DNA of 64,000 bases from Chryseobacterium koreense CCUG 49689 (GTDB lineage: Bacteria; Bacteroidota; Bacteroidia; Flavobacteriales; Weeksellaceae). Shown here one piece after another: positions 36,092 to 46,000 of the stretch. The notes beneath the pieces are model-generated. The model did not search any database and had not been told where the DNA came from. It saw nothing but the letters and a program-made list of their open reading frames with translations. The stretch covers positions 62,001 to 126,000 of the forward strand of contig NZ_LFNG01000005.1 of assembly GCF_001045435.1 (NCBI RefSeq), read 5' to 3'. Each line of letters starts with the position of its first letter. Positions within the stretch are counted from its first letter, which is position 1. The translations under genes and the position numbers were made by a program.

Positions 36092-36697
36092 TGTCTTTTA
36101 TAATTGAGTGGCAAAAATACGATTTTTCAGTGGAAAACTTTAGGGAAAATTTTGCCACGAATTCACGAATGATTTATCGTGAAATAAAAACTTAAAATAT
36201 CTAATTTGCTCGGATAAAGCGAAAATTTTGTATCAATATCAAAGCAGCATATAAATAATACACTTATATCAAGTAAATGACATGAAGAAGGTAATGTAAA
36301 CTGAAACTTTTCGCACCATACGGAGCGAAAGCCCTTAAACTCACAATTCCTTTCTACAAACTTTCGACTTCTACGAAGTCGGTCAACTTATCCATTATCT
36401 CTAAAACCCCGAACAATCGTTTTATGATGACCTTTTTCGAAATCGCTCCGGAGGAGCGAAAAGTTTGTAGGAAAGTTAAACGCAATTTGAAAATCACTCC
36501 GGAGGAGTGAAAAGTCATCCATGGCGTTTGGTCAAAATTTCCAAAAAAACACCACTTCCCGAACTGTACGAAAACAGGAGGCGAAACTTACCCAACCAAA
36601 AATGCCTAAAGACTTCCGGCTTTTTAGAACGCAAAATTGCCAAAAACAATCAGTTCAGCCCTGAAATCGAATCTTGGATTTCATGAATAATCACCAT
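36092..36697. other. 606-bp intergenic region with REP-like palindromes
   Basis: Holds the pheS promoter on the minus strand, a TTGCCACGAATTCAC stretch (36152-36166), four palindromic repeats between 36309 and 36510, and an A/T-rich tail. I find no supported gene. Confidence 0.7.
36309..36510. repeat. Four REP-like palindromes, two with a shared tail
   Basis: Copy 1 is a degraded palindrome at 36309-36330 (TTTCGCACC with GGAGCGAAA). Copy 2 at 36365-36381 (CGACTTC/GAAGTCG) lies on the minus strand. Copy 3 at 36443-36459 (TCGCTCC-GGA-GGAGCGA) and copy 4 at 36494-36510 (TCACTCC-GGA-GGAGTGA) lie on the plus strand. Copies 2 and 3 share a 3' tail, GAAAGTTTGTAG and GAAAAGTTTGTAG. The stem bases differ but stay complementary, so structure rather than sequence is kept, as in REP elements mobilised by RAYT transposases. 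Confidence 0.65.
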
Positions 36698-37267
36698 TCA
36701 ACCCAGAAAATCCAGAAATTTTTCAATCGCTTTTTTTCGGTGGCTGATCTTGTTTTTTTCCTCCGCACTCATTTCTGCAAAAGTAATTTCGTGATCCTTC
36801 GAAATGAAAATCGGATCATAACCGAAACCTTTTTCTCCTCTCACATTCTCCGTCAGATCACCGTAAACCCTTCCTTCAAAATAATGTGGGCCAGTTTCAT
36901 CCACAAGACACATCACCGTGACAAAATACGCGTTCCTATTTTCCACACCTTTCATTTCCTCCAGAACTTTGGCGATATTCTTCCCGAAATCGTGATTTCC
37001 GGCGTATCGTGCAGAAAATATTCCGGGCCTTCCGTCAAGTGCTTCTACTACTAATCCCGAATCATCTCCGAGCGAAGGCTTTCCGGTTTTCTGGAAACAA
37101 AATTCTGCTTTGATCAATGCATTTTCGTGAAAAGTTGCACCATCTTCAACAATTTCATCAAATAATCCGTAATCGGTGAGTGAGGTGACTTTGAATGCGT
37201 CTCCTAAAATCTGTTGGATTTCTTCTTTTTTGTGTTGGTTGTGGGTTGCGACTAGGATTTCTTTCAT
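36698..37267 (-). CDS. rdgB: Non-canonical purine NTP pyrophosphatase RdgB/HAM1
   Basis: A 189-residue Ham1/ITPase family enzyme that removes dITP, XTP and similar damaged nucleotides. The N-terminal binding motif is LVATHNQHKKEE, and the active-site block is GDDSGLVVEALDGRPG with SARYAG. The C-terminus carries SHRKKAIEKF, which contacts the base. The open frame extends to 37453, but residues before 37267 overlap the CPBP protease gene and match no ITPase; the ATG at 37267 gives the normal start. CPBP lies 26 bp upstream on the same strand. Confidence 0.95.
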   Translation of the reverse strand: MKEILVATHNQHKKEEIQQILGDAFKVTSLTDYGLFDEIVEDGATFHENALIKAEFCFQKTGKPSLGDDSGLVVEALDGRPGIFSARYAGNHDFGKNIAKVLEEMKGVENRNAYFVTVMCLVDETGPHYFEGRVYGDLTENVRGEKGFGYDPIFISKDHEITFAEMSAEEKNKISHRKKAIEKFLDFLG

Positions 37268-37293
37268 AAGTAATAAGTAATGAGCAGTAGATA

Positions 37294-38130
37294 TTATGGA
37301 TTTTTCGAATACTGGATCCGATATTTCTTCATAAACAAAAAGTAAAATGCTGAAAACAAGACGATTCCAATTCCTAAAACCACATATTCCGAAACTTGAA
37401 GTGATTCCGAGAAACTTTCTGTATTTCCATAAAAAATCAAAAGTGCGGAACAAAGATTATTAAAAGCGTGCAGCAAAATGGGCATGAGCAAAGACTTTGT
37501 CTTATAATAAACCAATCCTAAAACGCAGCCCAGGAAAACCGCACCCACAAATTGCCAAGGATTTGCGTGAACCAAACCGAAAATGATGGAGGAAAGAAGA
37601 ATCGCTTTTAGCGGTGAAACTCCCCTATTGATCAATCCTCCCTGAATAATCCCACGGAAAACGATTTCCTCAAAAAGGGGTGCCATTATGACGGCAAGTA
37701 ATATTAAAGTCGGACGGTCATTGGTCATCTGACTCATCAAGTCGGAAAAAAACTTGTAATACTTGCCAAAAAACGGTCCGGTTACCGGAATCTGGGCGGT
37801 GACAAATTCCGCGATAAACATCATTCCCAGCATCATCGGAAAAATCAGAAGATAGGTGGAAAAGTTCATCGTCGAAAGATTGAAATTCAGCTTCCTTCCG
37901 GTTTGCGGTCGGTAAATCAAATAATCAAAAGCGAAAATTGCTCCCAGAAATCCCGCGGCATTAGTCGCAATCATGTAAAAATCCCCGTATTGCAGATTAT
38001 CTTTCAGAACAAACATGGAAAAAATATTCGCAACGGCCATGATGGAAGTTCCGGCAATCATTCCGGCAACCAGCGCTAATGCGCCTTTCCAGCCAAATGT
38101 GAATTTTTTGCGGACAGGGGTTTCGTACAT
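37294..38130 (-). CDS. CPBP-family intramembrane metalloprotease
   Basis: A 278-residue membrane protein with about eight hydrophobic segments. The CPBP (CaaX protease/bacteriocin-processing) motifs are present: EEIVFRG (motif 1, glutamates and arginine), FGLVHANPWQF (motif 2, histidine) and HAFNNLCSA (motif 3). The active site is inside the membrane. Substrates are unknown; bacterial members act in self-immunity or envelope signalling. It lies 26 bp upstream of rdgB on the same strand. Confidence 0.9.
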   Translation of the reverse strand: MYETPVRKKFTFGWKGALALVAGMIAGTSIMAVANIFSMFVLKDNLQYGDFYMIATNAAGFLGAIFAFDYLIYRPQTGRKLNFNLSTMNFSTYLLIFPMMLGMMFIAEFVTAQIPVTGPFFGKYYKFFSDLMSQMTNDRPTLILLAVIMAPLFEEIVFRGIIQGGLINRGVSPLKAILLSSIIFGLVHANPWQFVGAVFLGCVLGLVYYKTKSLLMPILLHAFNNLCSALLIFYGNTESFSESLQVSEYVVLGIGIVLFSAFYFLFMKKYRIQYSKNP

Positions 38131-38269
38131 TGAATTTTTCGTTTCGACAAATATAATCTAAATTACCTATAAATTATAAATCGGTAAAATTGCCGCAAAA
38201 GGGATGTTTGCGATAAGCTTTCAAATCTCGCAAAAAATAACGATTTTCGCAGGAAGAAGAATAATCTTT

Positions 38270-39094
38270 ATGGAGATCACAGGAGAACGGCACGTTTTGA
38301 CCCAGGATTTTAGTAATCTTGCCGAATATTACAACCATTTGATGCATCTCGCCACGTATCATTATGCCGAAAAATTCATTGGAGGCAAAAAAGTACTCGA
38401 TTTCGGATGCGGTTCCGGATATGGTTCATCGCTGCTGTCAAAAACTGCGGAATCTGTTATTGGCGCAGATATCAGCAGAGAAGCTGTTGATTTTGCTAAT
38501 GAAAAATATGCTGCGAAAAATCTCAGTTTCAAAACCATAGATGAAATTGGCGATGAAAAATTTGATGTAATTACTTCCTTCCAGGTGATAGAGCATGTTT
38601 CCAATGACCAGGAATATTTGAATACTTTAAAAAAATTATTAAAGCCGGACGGAATTCTTCTGATTTCCACACCCGATCGCGAAAACCGCCTCTATCCTTT
38701 TCAGCAACCCTGGAATGTTTTCCACTTAAAGGAATATTCAGGTAAAAGTCTTAAAAATGCGCTCGCCAAAGATTTCAAACAGGTGAAAATCCTAAAAATG
38801 ACGGCCGAAAAAGAATTGGTGATGAGTGAGATTTCCAGGACTTTAAAACAAAAAAAGATTACCCTACCTTCCACTTTGCCCTTTTATCCGCATTTTTTAA
38901 GGGTCTTTCTGTTAAAACTTCAGTCCAATATTTTTGAAAAGTTAAAAAAGACCATTTCAAAATCTCCAAAACCCGCCGAAATTTCGAAAAATTCCACTCC
39001 GGATTTTATACAAAAATATTCGGTGAACCATATCAAATTTGAAGAAAACCCCGAACTTTCGACAGACTTATTGGCAATTTGTTCCCACAATTAA
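38270..39094 (+). CDS. SAM-dependent methyltransferase, class I
   Basis: A 274-residue methyltransferase. The SAM motif I is VLDFGCGSGYGSSLL, followed by VIGADISREAV (motif II acidic residue) and FDVITSFQVIEHV. The N-terminal segment MEITGERHVLTQDFSNLAEYYNHL is found in methyltransferases acting on surface polysaccharide or lipid, in short form here. The frame opens earlier at 38204, but the ATG at 38270 gives the natural start. The C-terminal 90 residues carry no known domain. The substrate is unknown. Confidence 0.85.
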   Translation: MEITGERHVLTQDFSNLAEYYNHLMHLATYHYAEKFIGGKKVLDFGCGSGYGSSLLSKTAESVIGADISREAVDFANEKYAAKNLSFKTIDEIGDEKFDVITSFQVIEHVSNDQEYLNTLKKLLKPDGILLISTPDRENRLYPFQQPWNVFHLKEYSGKSLKNALAKDFKQVKILKMTAEKELVMSEISRTLKQKKITLPSTLPFYPHFLRVFLLKLQSNIFEKLKKTISKSPKPAEISKNSTPDFIQKYSVNHIKFEENPELSTDLLAICSHN

Positions 39095-39157
39095 TTCCAG
39101 CATTATTTTCAAATAACGTTAAAAATCACGACTTTTGCACCCTGAAATTATTAAGAA

Positions 39158-40756
39158 ATGTCATTAACACAGGAAATCGCAAAACGTAAAACCTTCGGAA
39201 TTATCGCTCACCCGGATGCAGGGAAAACTACCTTAACTGAAAAACTGCTTCTTTTTGGAGGTGCAATTCAGGAAGCGGGCGCGGTGAAATCCAACAAAAT
39301 CAAAAAAGGGGCAACTTCCGACTTCATGGAAATAGAGCGACAGAGAGGGATTTCTGTGGCGACTTCCGTTTTGGCATTTGAATACAAAGGAAGAAAAATC
39401 AATATTTTGGATACTCCCGGTCACAAGGATTTTGCCGAAGACACTTACCGTACTTTAACCGCGGTGGATTCTGTAATCGTGGTGGTAGATGTGGCAAAAG
39501 GAGTGGAGGAACAAACCGAAAAACTTGTTCAGGTTTGCAGAATGAGGAATATTCCGATGATTGTATTCATCAACAAACTTGACCGCGAAGGAAAAGATGC
39601 TTTCGATCTGTTGGACGAGGTAGAACAGAAGTTGGGATTAACCGTAGTTCCTCTTTCGTTGCCAATCGGTATGGGAAGCGATTTCCAGGGAATTTACAAT
39701 ATCTGGGAGGACAACATCCAACTCTTTTTGGAAGAGAAAAAGCAGAAGGTTGGAGAATCAGTAAAGTTTGACGATATTAACGATCCAAAAATTGACGAGG
39801 CGATTGGGAAAAAGGCCGCGGAAACTTTGAGGGAAGAATTGGAACTCATTCAATCGGTTTATCCGCAATTCAATCGCGAAGATTACATGAACGGCGATCA
39901 GCAACCGGTTTTCTTTGGTTCTGCCTTAAACAATTTCGGCGTTCGGGAATTGCTCGATGCTTTTATTGAAATTGCGCCGATGCCGCAACCGAAAGAAACC
40001 GAGGAACGTATCGTGAAACCGGAAGAGAAAGACTTCACCGGATTCATTTTTAAAATCCATGCGAATATGGATCCGAAACACCGTGACAGATTGGCTTTCG
40101 TGAAAATAGTTTCCGGGACTTTCAAGAAAAATGAAAATTATCTTTTGGTGAGAGAAGGGAAAAAAATGAAATTTTCTTCACCGAATGCTTTTTTCGCAGA
40201 CAAGAAAGAAATTGTGGACGAAAGTTTCCCGGGAGACATCGTGGGACTGCATGATACCGGAAATTTCAGGATTGGTGATACTCTGACGGCAGGTGAAAAA
40301 ATTCAGTTCAAAGGAATTCCGAGTTTTTCACCGGAACATTTCAGATATATCAATAATGAAGATCCACTGAAGGCAAAACAGCTCGCGAAGGGAATCGACC
40401 AGCTGATGGATGAAGGTGTGGCGCAACTTTTCACGCTGGATATGAACGGAAGAAAAATCATCGGAACGGTGGGTGCGCTTCAGTTTGAGGTGATCCAGTA
40501 CCGACTGGAACATGAATATGGCGCAAAATGTACTTACGAACCGCTCTCCATCCACAAAGCATGCTGGATTGAGGCTGATGAAAAATCTGATGAATTCAAA
40601 GAATTCGCCCGTTTAAAGCAAAGATTCATGGCAAAGGATAAATACGGGCAATCGGTCTTTCTCGCAGATTCCGCATTCACCATCCATATGACGCAGGAAA
40701 AATTCCCGAATGTGAAGCTGCATTTCATCAGCGAATTTAAGCACTTGAAAGAATAA
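39158..40756 (+). CDS. prfC: Peptide chain release factor 3
   Basis: A 532-residue translational GTPase that recycles RF1/RF2 from the ribosome. G1 is AHPDAGKTTLTEK, G3 DTPGHKDF, G4 NKLDREG. Domain II and the C-terminal RF3 domain follow (FSPEHFRYINNEDPLK). The -7 motif is weak (GACTTTTG at 39130-39137, one mismatch). RF2 lies elsewhere in the window and is transcribed separately. Convergent with a T9SS cargo gene across a shared terminator. Confidence 0.95.
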   Translation: MSLTQEIAKRKTFGIIAHPDAGKTTLTEKLLLFGGAIQEAGAVKSNKIKKGATSDFMEIERQRGISVATSVLAFEYKGRKINILDTPGHKDFAEDTYRTLTAVDSVIVVVDVAKGVEEQTEKLVQVCRMRNIPMIVFINKLDREGKDAFDLLDEVEQKLGLTVVPLSLPIGMGSDFQGIYNIWEDNIQLFLEEKKQKVGESVKFDDINDPKIDEAIGKKAAETLREELELIQSVYPQFNREDYMNGDQQPVFFGSALNNFGVRELLDAFIEIAPMPQPKETEERIVKPEEKDFTGFIFKIHANMDPKHRDRLAFVKIVSGTFKKNENYLLVREGKKMKFSSPNAFFADKKEIVDESFPGDIVGLHDTGNFRIGDTLTAGEKIQFKGIPSFSPEHFRYINNEDPLKAKQLAKGIDQLMDEGVAQLFTLDMNGRKIIGTVGALQFEVIQYRLEHEYGAKCTYEPLSIHKACWIEADEKSDEFKEFARLKQRFMAKDKYGQSVFLADSAFTIHMTQEKFPNVKLHFISEFKHLKE

Positions 40757-40768
40757 ATACTTTGTGAC

Positions 40769-40786
40769 TCCCGATCACGATCGGGA
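40769..40786. repeat. Perfect 8-bp palindrome
   Basis: TCCCGATC (40769-40776) and GATCGGGA (40779-40786) flank a two-base AC spacer between the prfC stop and a terminator. Such GC-rich palindromes are often dispersed in Bacteroidota intergenic DNA; one copy alone cannot show that. Confidence 0.5.
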
Positions 40787-40835
40787 TGGTTAACTTTGGA
40801 CTTCAAAAAATAGTAATAGTAATCTTCTACAATAA

Positions 40836-40862
40836 AAAAGCCGCTTCTTTCGAGCGGCTTTT
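40836..40862. terminator. Bidirectional terminator between prfC and a T9SS cargo gene
   Basis: AAAAGCCGCT (40836-40845) pairs perfectly with AGCGGCTTTT (40853-40862) around a seven-base loop. A and T runs on both sides serve both converging genes. Confidence 0.9.
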
Positions 40863-40885
40863 GCATTTGTTTAAGAAACTAACAA

Positions 40886-41689
40886 TTAGTTCTTAATTAC
40901 TTTTCTGCTTACAGTTGCGGATCCATCACTTACGGTAACGATATAGTTTCCTTTCGCCATATTCGCAGTGTTGATAGATTCTCCGTCATTTACTCTGTTT
41001 GAGCTGATCAATCTTCCGTCAACCGAATAGATGTTTACCGTAGCTCTTGCAGGAAGCGTCAATCTCAATTCATTTCCTACCACAGTGTTCATTTTTACAG
41101 CTTTGTCGAAAGTGTTTACATCAGTAACAGCCAGAGTTCCTTGAACCAATTGCACGTCATCAAAATAAATGGAACCACCACCACCTGAAACTCCATAAGT
41201 TCTAAAGTCGAATCTTAAGAAAACCGTACCTGCAGGAGTTGTAGAAGTAGCTGTCACGAAAACCCATTGAGGATTATCTGTTGAATAAGTACTTGGTTGG
41301 AAAGTAGTACCTGTCCATGTAATGTTACCTGTTCCACTTGTATCTAATCTTGCCTGAACCCAATGCCTTGCTCTCGCCAATGGATCATTGTCTAAAATCC
41401 AAAAACCAAGTGAATACTGAGTGTTCGCTGCAGCCGGAATATCAATATAAGTTGAAATATTTCCAGTTGCTGTTGGTGCAACATGCTTTAAAGACTTTGC
41501 TCCACTATGCACAATTGCCGTTTCTGGAACAGCACCTGTAGCTGAAATAAAAGACCAACCTGTCGGTTTTTCAGGCACCCCTCCTGCAGCCGGATCCCAG
41601 CTTTCAAAGCCAGGATTTGTAACAAGATTTGTTTGTGCAGAAACCATTGCAACTGCAGCAATACTTAAAATTGTAAAGATTTTTTTCAT
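40886..41689 (-). CDS. T9SS type A cargo protein with galactose-binding-like domain
   Basis: A 267-residue secreted protein. A signal peptide (MKKIFTILSIAAVAMVSAQ) leads into a jelly-roll domain opening NLVTNPGFESWDPAAGG, a common start of carbohydrate-binding modules. The C-terminal 70 residues form the type IX sorting domain (VNIYSVDGRLISS and GNYIVTVSDGSATVSRKVIKN, here shortened), which targets it to the cell surface. A -7 TAATTTTG on the minus strand (41725-41732) precedes it. It is convergent with prfC and divergent from another T9SS gene 236 bp away. Confidence 0.88.
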   Translation of the reverse strand: MKKIFTILSIAAVAMVSAQTNLVTNPGFESWDPAAGGVPEKPTGWSFISATGAVPETAIVHSGAKSLKHVAPTATGNISTYIDIPAAANTQYSLGFWILDNDPLARARHWVQARLDTSGTGNITWTGTTFQPSTYSTDNPQWVFVTATSTTPAGTVFLRFDFRTYGVSGGGGSIYFDDVQLVQGTLAVTDVNTFDKAVKMNTVVGNELRLTLPARATVNIYSVDGRLISSNRVNDGESINTANMAKGNYIVTVSDGSATVSRKVIKN

Positions 41690-41925
41690 TTGAATATTAT
41701 TTAAAGTTTAATAATTTATAAGTGCAAAATTACAAAAAAATACTTCCTAAAACGGAAGTATTCAAAATTTAACAATTTATTAAAAAATCATTGTTTGTAG
41801 AAAGCCTTCTGATCAATATTTTTCTAATGAAAACTTAAAATAACCTTTAAAATGGAATCATTAAGAACAATTAACCTTGTCTCTCTAATAAAATCCTTAT
41901 TTTTGCAATATTAAAATTTATAAAA

Positions 41926-42909
41926 ATGACAAAAACACTACAAATTTTTAGCAAAATGATGTTGCCATGTGCCATCGCAGCATCTGCACTCTACAGTGCA
42001 CAAACTACATTCTCGCAAGATTTCTCATCTTCTACCACAGTGTCTGATTATGTAACTACTCCTGCAGCAGGAACAAGTGATAAGTTTGACGGAATTTCCA
42101 CAAGTGGATCAGGGGTCAGCTGGAGCGCTGCAGGGAACAACCTGAAAGTAACCAGAGGAACGGCAAATGCAGGATCTCTTACGAGGATGAAAGTTTTGGG
42201 AACAACACCTACTGCCATGTCAATCGTTTTTGATCTATCTGTTTCTGCGACCCTCGCACAAACCACTGCTGCTACTTTTTATGTCGGTGACGGGTTAACT
42301 ACCGCAAATACAGGACCGGCAAATGCCAATTCAAACTCAAGATTAGGAGTAAGCCTTACCACGACGGACGGTAACTTTACACTTAGAAATATAGTTGGAA
42401 GTGCAAACAGCGCAGTGCTATCTGGTGTCCAGAAAATATCCTGGATGATCAATAGCGGCACTACTGATATGTCCTATACCGCTCCGGACGGAACCACCAA
42501 AACCCTTGTTGCAGGTAAATCCGATGTTTGGGCAGGAAACACAATTGTTTTTGACGGAATGGCAGCAACTACATCCACTGTTCCTTTAAACGACTTTAAA
42601 TATGTATTCTCAGCAGGAACTGGTAGCATGACAATGGACAATTTTGTAATCAAGCCTCTTGTAGATCCTACATTGGCAACCAGCACCATTGCTAAAGACA
42701 ATACCATTATTGCTACAAACAATGGTTCCATCGTAGTATCATCAGATGAGAAAATCTCTTCCGTGAAAGTTTACGACTTTGCTGGAAGAAATTTGGCAAA
42801 TACCGACGTGAACGCCAAATCTGCAAACATTAATGTTTCTGCAAAAATGGCAATCGTGGAAGTCACTTTGGCTAGTGGAAAAAAATTGGTGAAAAAAGTA
42901 AGACTCTAA
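41926..42909 (+). CDS. T9SS type A cargo protein of unknown function
   Basis: A 327-residue secreted protein with a leader ending ALYSAQ. The middle is a Thr/Ser/Ala-rich beta-sandwich-like region opening with FSQDFSSSTTVSDYV, typical of secreted carbohydrate-active or adhesive modules, without catalytic motifs. The C-terminal T9SS tail is visible (SVKVYDFAGRNLA, ASGKKLVKKVRL). The promoter has -7 TATTTTTG (41898-41905) and a -33-like TTG about 18 bp upstream; the leader is about 17 bases. A hairpin terminator follows. Confidence 0.82.
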   Translation: MTKTLQIFSKMMLPCAIAASALYSAQTTFSQDFSSSTTVSDYVTTPAAGTSDKFDGISTSGSGVSWSAAGNNLKVTRGTANAGSLTRMKVLGTTPTAMSIVFDLSVSATLAQTTAATFYVGDGLTTANTGPANANSNSRLGVSLTTTDGNFTLRNIVGSANSAVLSGVQKISWMINSGTTDMSYTAPDGTTKTLVAGKSDVWAGNTIVFDGMAATTSTVPLNDFKYVFSAGTGSMTMDNFVIKPLVDPTLATSTIAKDNTIIATNNGSIVVSSDEKISSVKVYDFAGRNLANTDVNAKSANINVSAKMAIVEVTLASGKKLVKKVRL

Positions 42910-42935
42910 GAGATTACTTTCGCTAAAACATTGAG

Positions 42936-42967
42936 CTGCTTCTAATTAAATTTAGGAGCAGTTTTTT
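42936..42967 (+). terminator. Terminator after the T9SS cargo gene
   Basis: CTGCTTCTAA (42936-42945) pairs with TTAGGAGCAG (42952-42961), one wobble, and is followed by a six-T run. Confidence 0.8.
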
Positions 42968-43049
42968 ATTCCAAATAAATGGAAAGTAAATTCTAAGTCA
43001 TAATTAAAATCTTTAAATTTCGTTACTTTTACAATCAGTTTTCGCAGGT

Positions 43050-46000
43050 TTGTATAAAAAAATAGCTTTCCTTTATTTCCTTTTTTTGGCTTTAAATCTT
43101 TTTAATGGCCAAATTTTCACTTGGAAAAATCCAAACATTCCTGAAGATTCCATAAAAAGAGACTCCATTCTCGCGGCTAAAATTGACAGGGACGTGTTTT
43201 CCAGAGACACGCTGGATTTCATCAAACTGCAAAATAAGATCATTGTGGATGAAGGCGTTTTGGTGAGGAATACCCGCTCCCAAATCCTGGGAGACCTGCA
43301 ATCGAAAGGATCAATAATCCGCGGGATCACTTTCGGGAACAATCAGGGACAAAGCGTGCAAAGTTCGATGGACCTGCAGATTTCCGGAAAACTCTCCAAG
43401 GACGTTTCCATTTTGGCGAGTATTTCGGACCACAACCTGCCGATGCAAGCCGATGGCTACACGCAGACCCTGGAGGAATTCGACAAGATCTACATCCAGC
43501 TCAACATTAAGGAAAAATCAATCCTTCGAGCCGGACATCTGGATTTGCTGAACGACCAAACCTATTTCGGAAAATACCAGAGGCGAAGCATGGGTTTGGA
43601 ATTTGAAACGAAATTCGGCAACCAGAACAAAACTTTTGTGGATGTTTCCGCAGGAGTGGCAAGAAGCGAATTCCACCGCATCCGCTTTCAAGGAGTTGAA
43701 GGAAATCAGGGACCTTATCGGCTGAATGGGAAAAACGGCGAGCAATTCATCACCATTATTTCCGGGTCTGAACAGGTCTTCATCGACGGGATTCTGATGA
43801 AACGCGGCGAAAACCAAGATTACGTCATCAACTACAATACCGGCGAAGTGACTTTTACCAGCTTCCGCCCTATTTTCAGGCAGAATTTAATCACGATCTC
43901 CTACAACTATACCAACCGAAACTACAACCGCTTCCTGATCACGGGTGGAATCCGGCATGAAAGGGAAAAGGCGAAATATGGCTTCAACTGGTTTATGGAA
44001 AACGACAACAAAAACGCCCCACTTTCTTTAAACTTATCCAAAGAAGACGAGCTGATTCTTGCCAATGCGGGAAACAATCCGGATTTGATGTACGCTCCTT
44101 CCGGAACGGTTTCGGAGTATGATGTGAACAAAATCCTCTATGAGCTGATCCAAAATCCTAACGGGAATTACTACCAAAACTCCACTGACCAGACACAGAC
44201 TTTGTACCAGGTTTCATTCACCTATTTCGGGCAAAATTCGGGGGATTACCGTTTAAAGCAGACTACCAATAACGGAAGGGTTTTCGAATATGTGGGCGCC
44301 AATTTGGGTGATTACAGGGCGGTGAGAAAATTACCGGCACCTCAACAAACGCAGGTTTTTTCAGCAAACACTGAAATCCAACTGAATGAAGGCAAAATCG
44401 GCGCGGATGTGTCCTTGAGCAATTTTGACCCGAACCTTTTTTCATCCAGAGATTCTTACCAAAACACCGGTTATGCCGCAAGAATTTTTGGGAATAAAAC
44501 CTATACCAAAAACAATTGGAAAGGAACGCCGAGTATTGAGTTCCAGCACATCAACAAGCAGTTCCATATCCTGGACCGGATCAATGATGTGGAGTTTTCA
44601 AGAGATTTCAACCTGACTTCGGAATTTAGCCAAATTACGCAAAACCGGTTGACCTTCAGTTTTTTGAACCAATGGAAAAACCGCTCACTCCTCAATTACC
44701 GAATCAATTACCTGGATGAAAAAGATGCTTATAAAGGAATTAAAAACGATTTGGATTTTGGCTGGATCAAAGGTAAGTTCAGTACGAAAGGAAACCTCTC
44801 CTACCTCGACACGAAGGCGACCTTAATGAACACCAAATTCGTTCGTGGCGGAATCAGTGCTGAATTTACGGGCCAAAAAGGAAGTTGGGGAATCGGCGGA
44901 AGCATGGAGCATAATCTGAAAAACTTCAACCAAACCAATCAGCTCGATGTCACCAGTTTTAGTTGGAAAGAAATTTTTGTGCAAAAAAAAATAGGCGATT
45001 CGGCGCGAACAAAATTGATGACCAAAATTTATTTCCGCGACAATGATTCGGTGCGGAACAACTCTTTGGAAAACATGAACCATATCTTAGGTTTGCTGGC
45101 GGAAAGCCAAATCATCAAAACCGAAAAAACCACTTTGAACGCTTTGGTTCATTACCGGAAATTCTATTACCAGCAGCAGGATTTCGCCAATAAATTCAAC
45201 CAGGACTTTGTGGTGGGAAACATTTTGTATAACCAGCTGCTTTTCGAAAAAGGGATGCGTTTGCAGGCATTTTATGAACTTGGAAACGGCCAGGAAGCGC
45301 AGCGGGAATTTCAGTATGTGAAAGTAGCGGATGGAACTGGAATCTACAAATGGACCGATTACAACGGTGACGGAATCCAACAGCTGGACGAATTTGAAAT
45401 CGCGGAATATGCCGATTTGGCGCAATACATAAGGGTTTACACCAATACCGTGAATTATATTCCTTCCAATAAAAACAAACTGCAATTGGCTTTGTTTGTA
45501 AATCCTGCCGTGGTTTTCAAATCTGAAAACAAGTTTTTGAAACGCTGGAATTTCAATATTTCACTGAATTCCCAAAATTCATTTTATAAGAAGGAGAAGG
45601 TTTTCGTGCTGAATCCATTCGAAAAAAATGATGACCAGATCCTGAAAAACCAAAACATTTTGGCTTCCGCAAACTTCAACCCGACCGATAAATCTGGATG
45701 GAACGGAAGCTACAGATTCATTAGCAACAATAATTTGATCAATGCCAACTTCAGTAATGAAGAAAGAAAACAGACTTCTAATTTTTTGAATATCGGTTAC
45801 TGGTTCAGCAAAGATTTCAGGGTGGATTGGGAAAATGCGCTGCACCAGATTGCTAATTCGTCGCAGCTTTTCAAGACACGCGATTATCAACTAAATAATT
45901 TCGAGACCAAGCCGAAAGCCACCTATAAGTTGACAGAAACCCTGCAAGCCGAATTATCTTCCGCCTTAAAACAAAAGAAAAGAACGGAGGGCGAAGAATC

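Noticed and set aside
37268-37453. A longer RdgB with 62 extra N-terminal residues
   Set aside because: The extension overlaps the CPBP gene and does not match the family; ITPases start at the MKEILVATHN segment.
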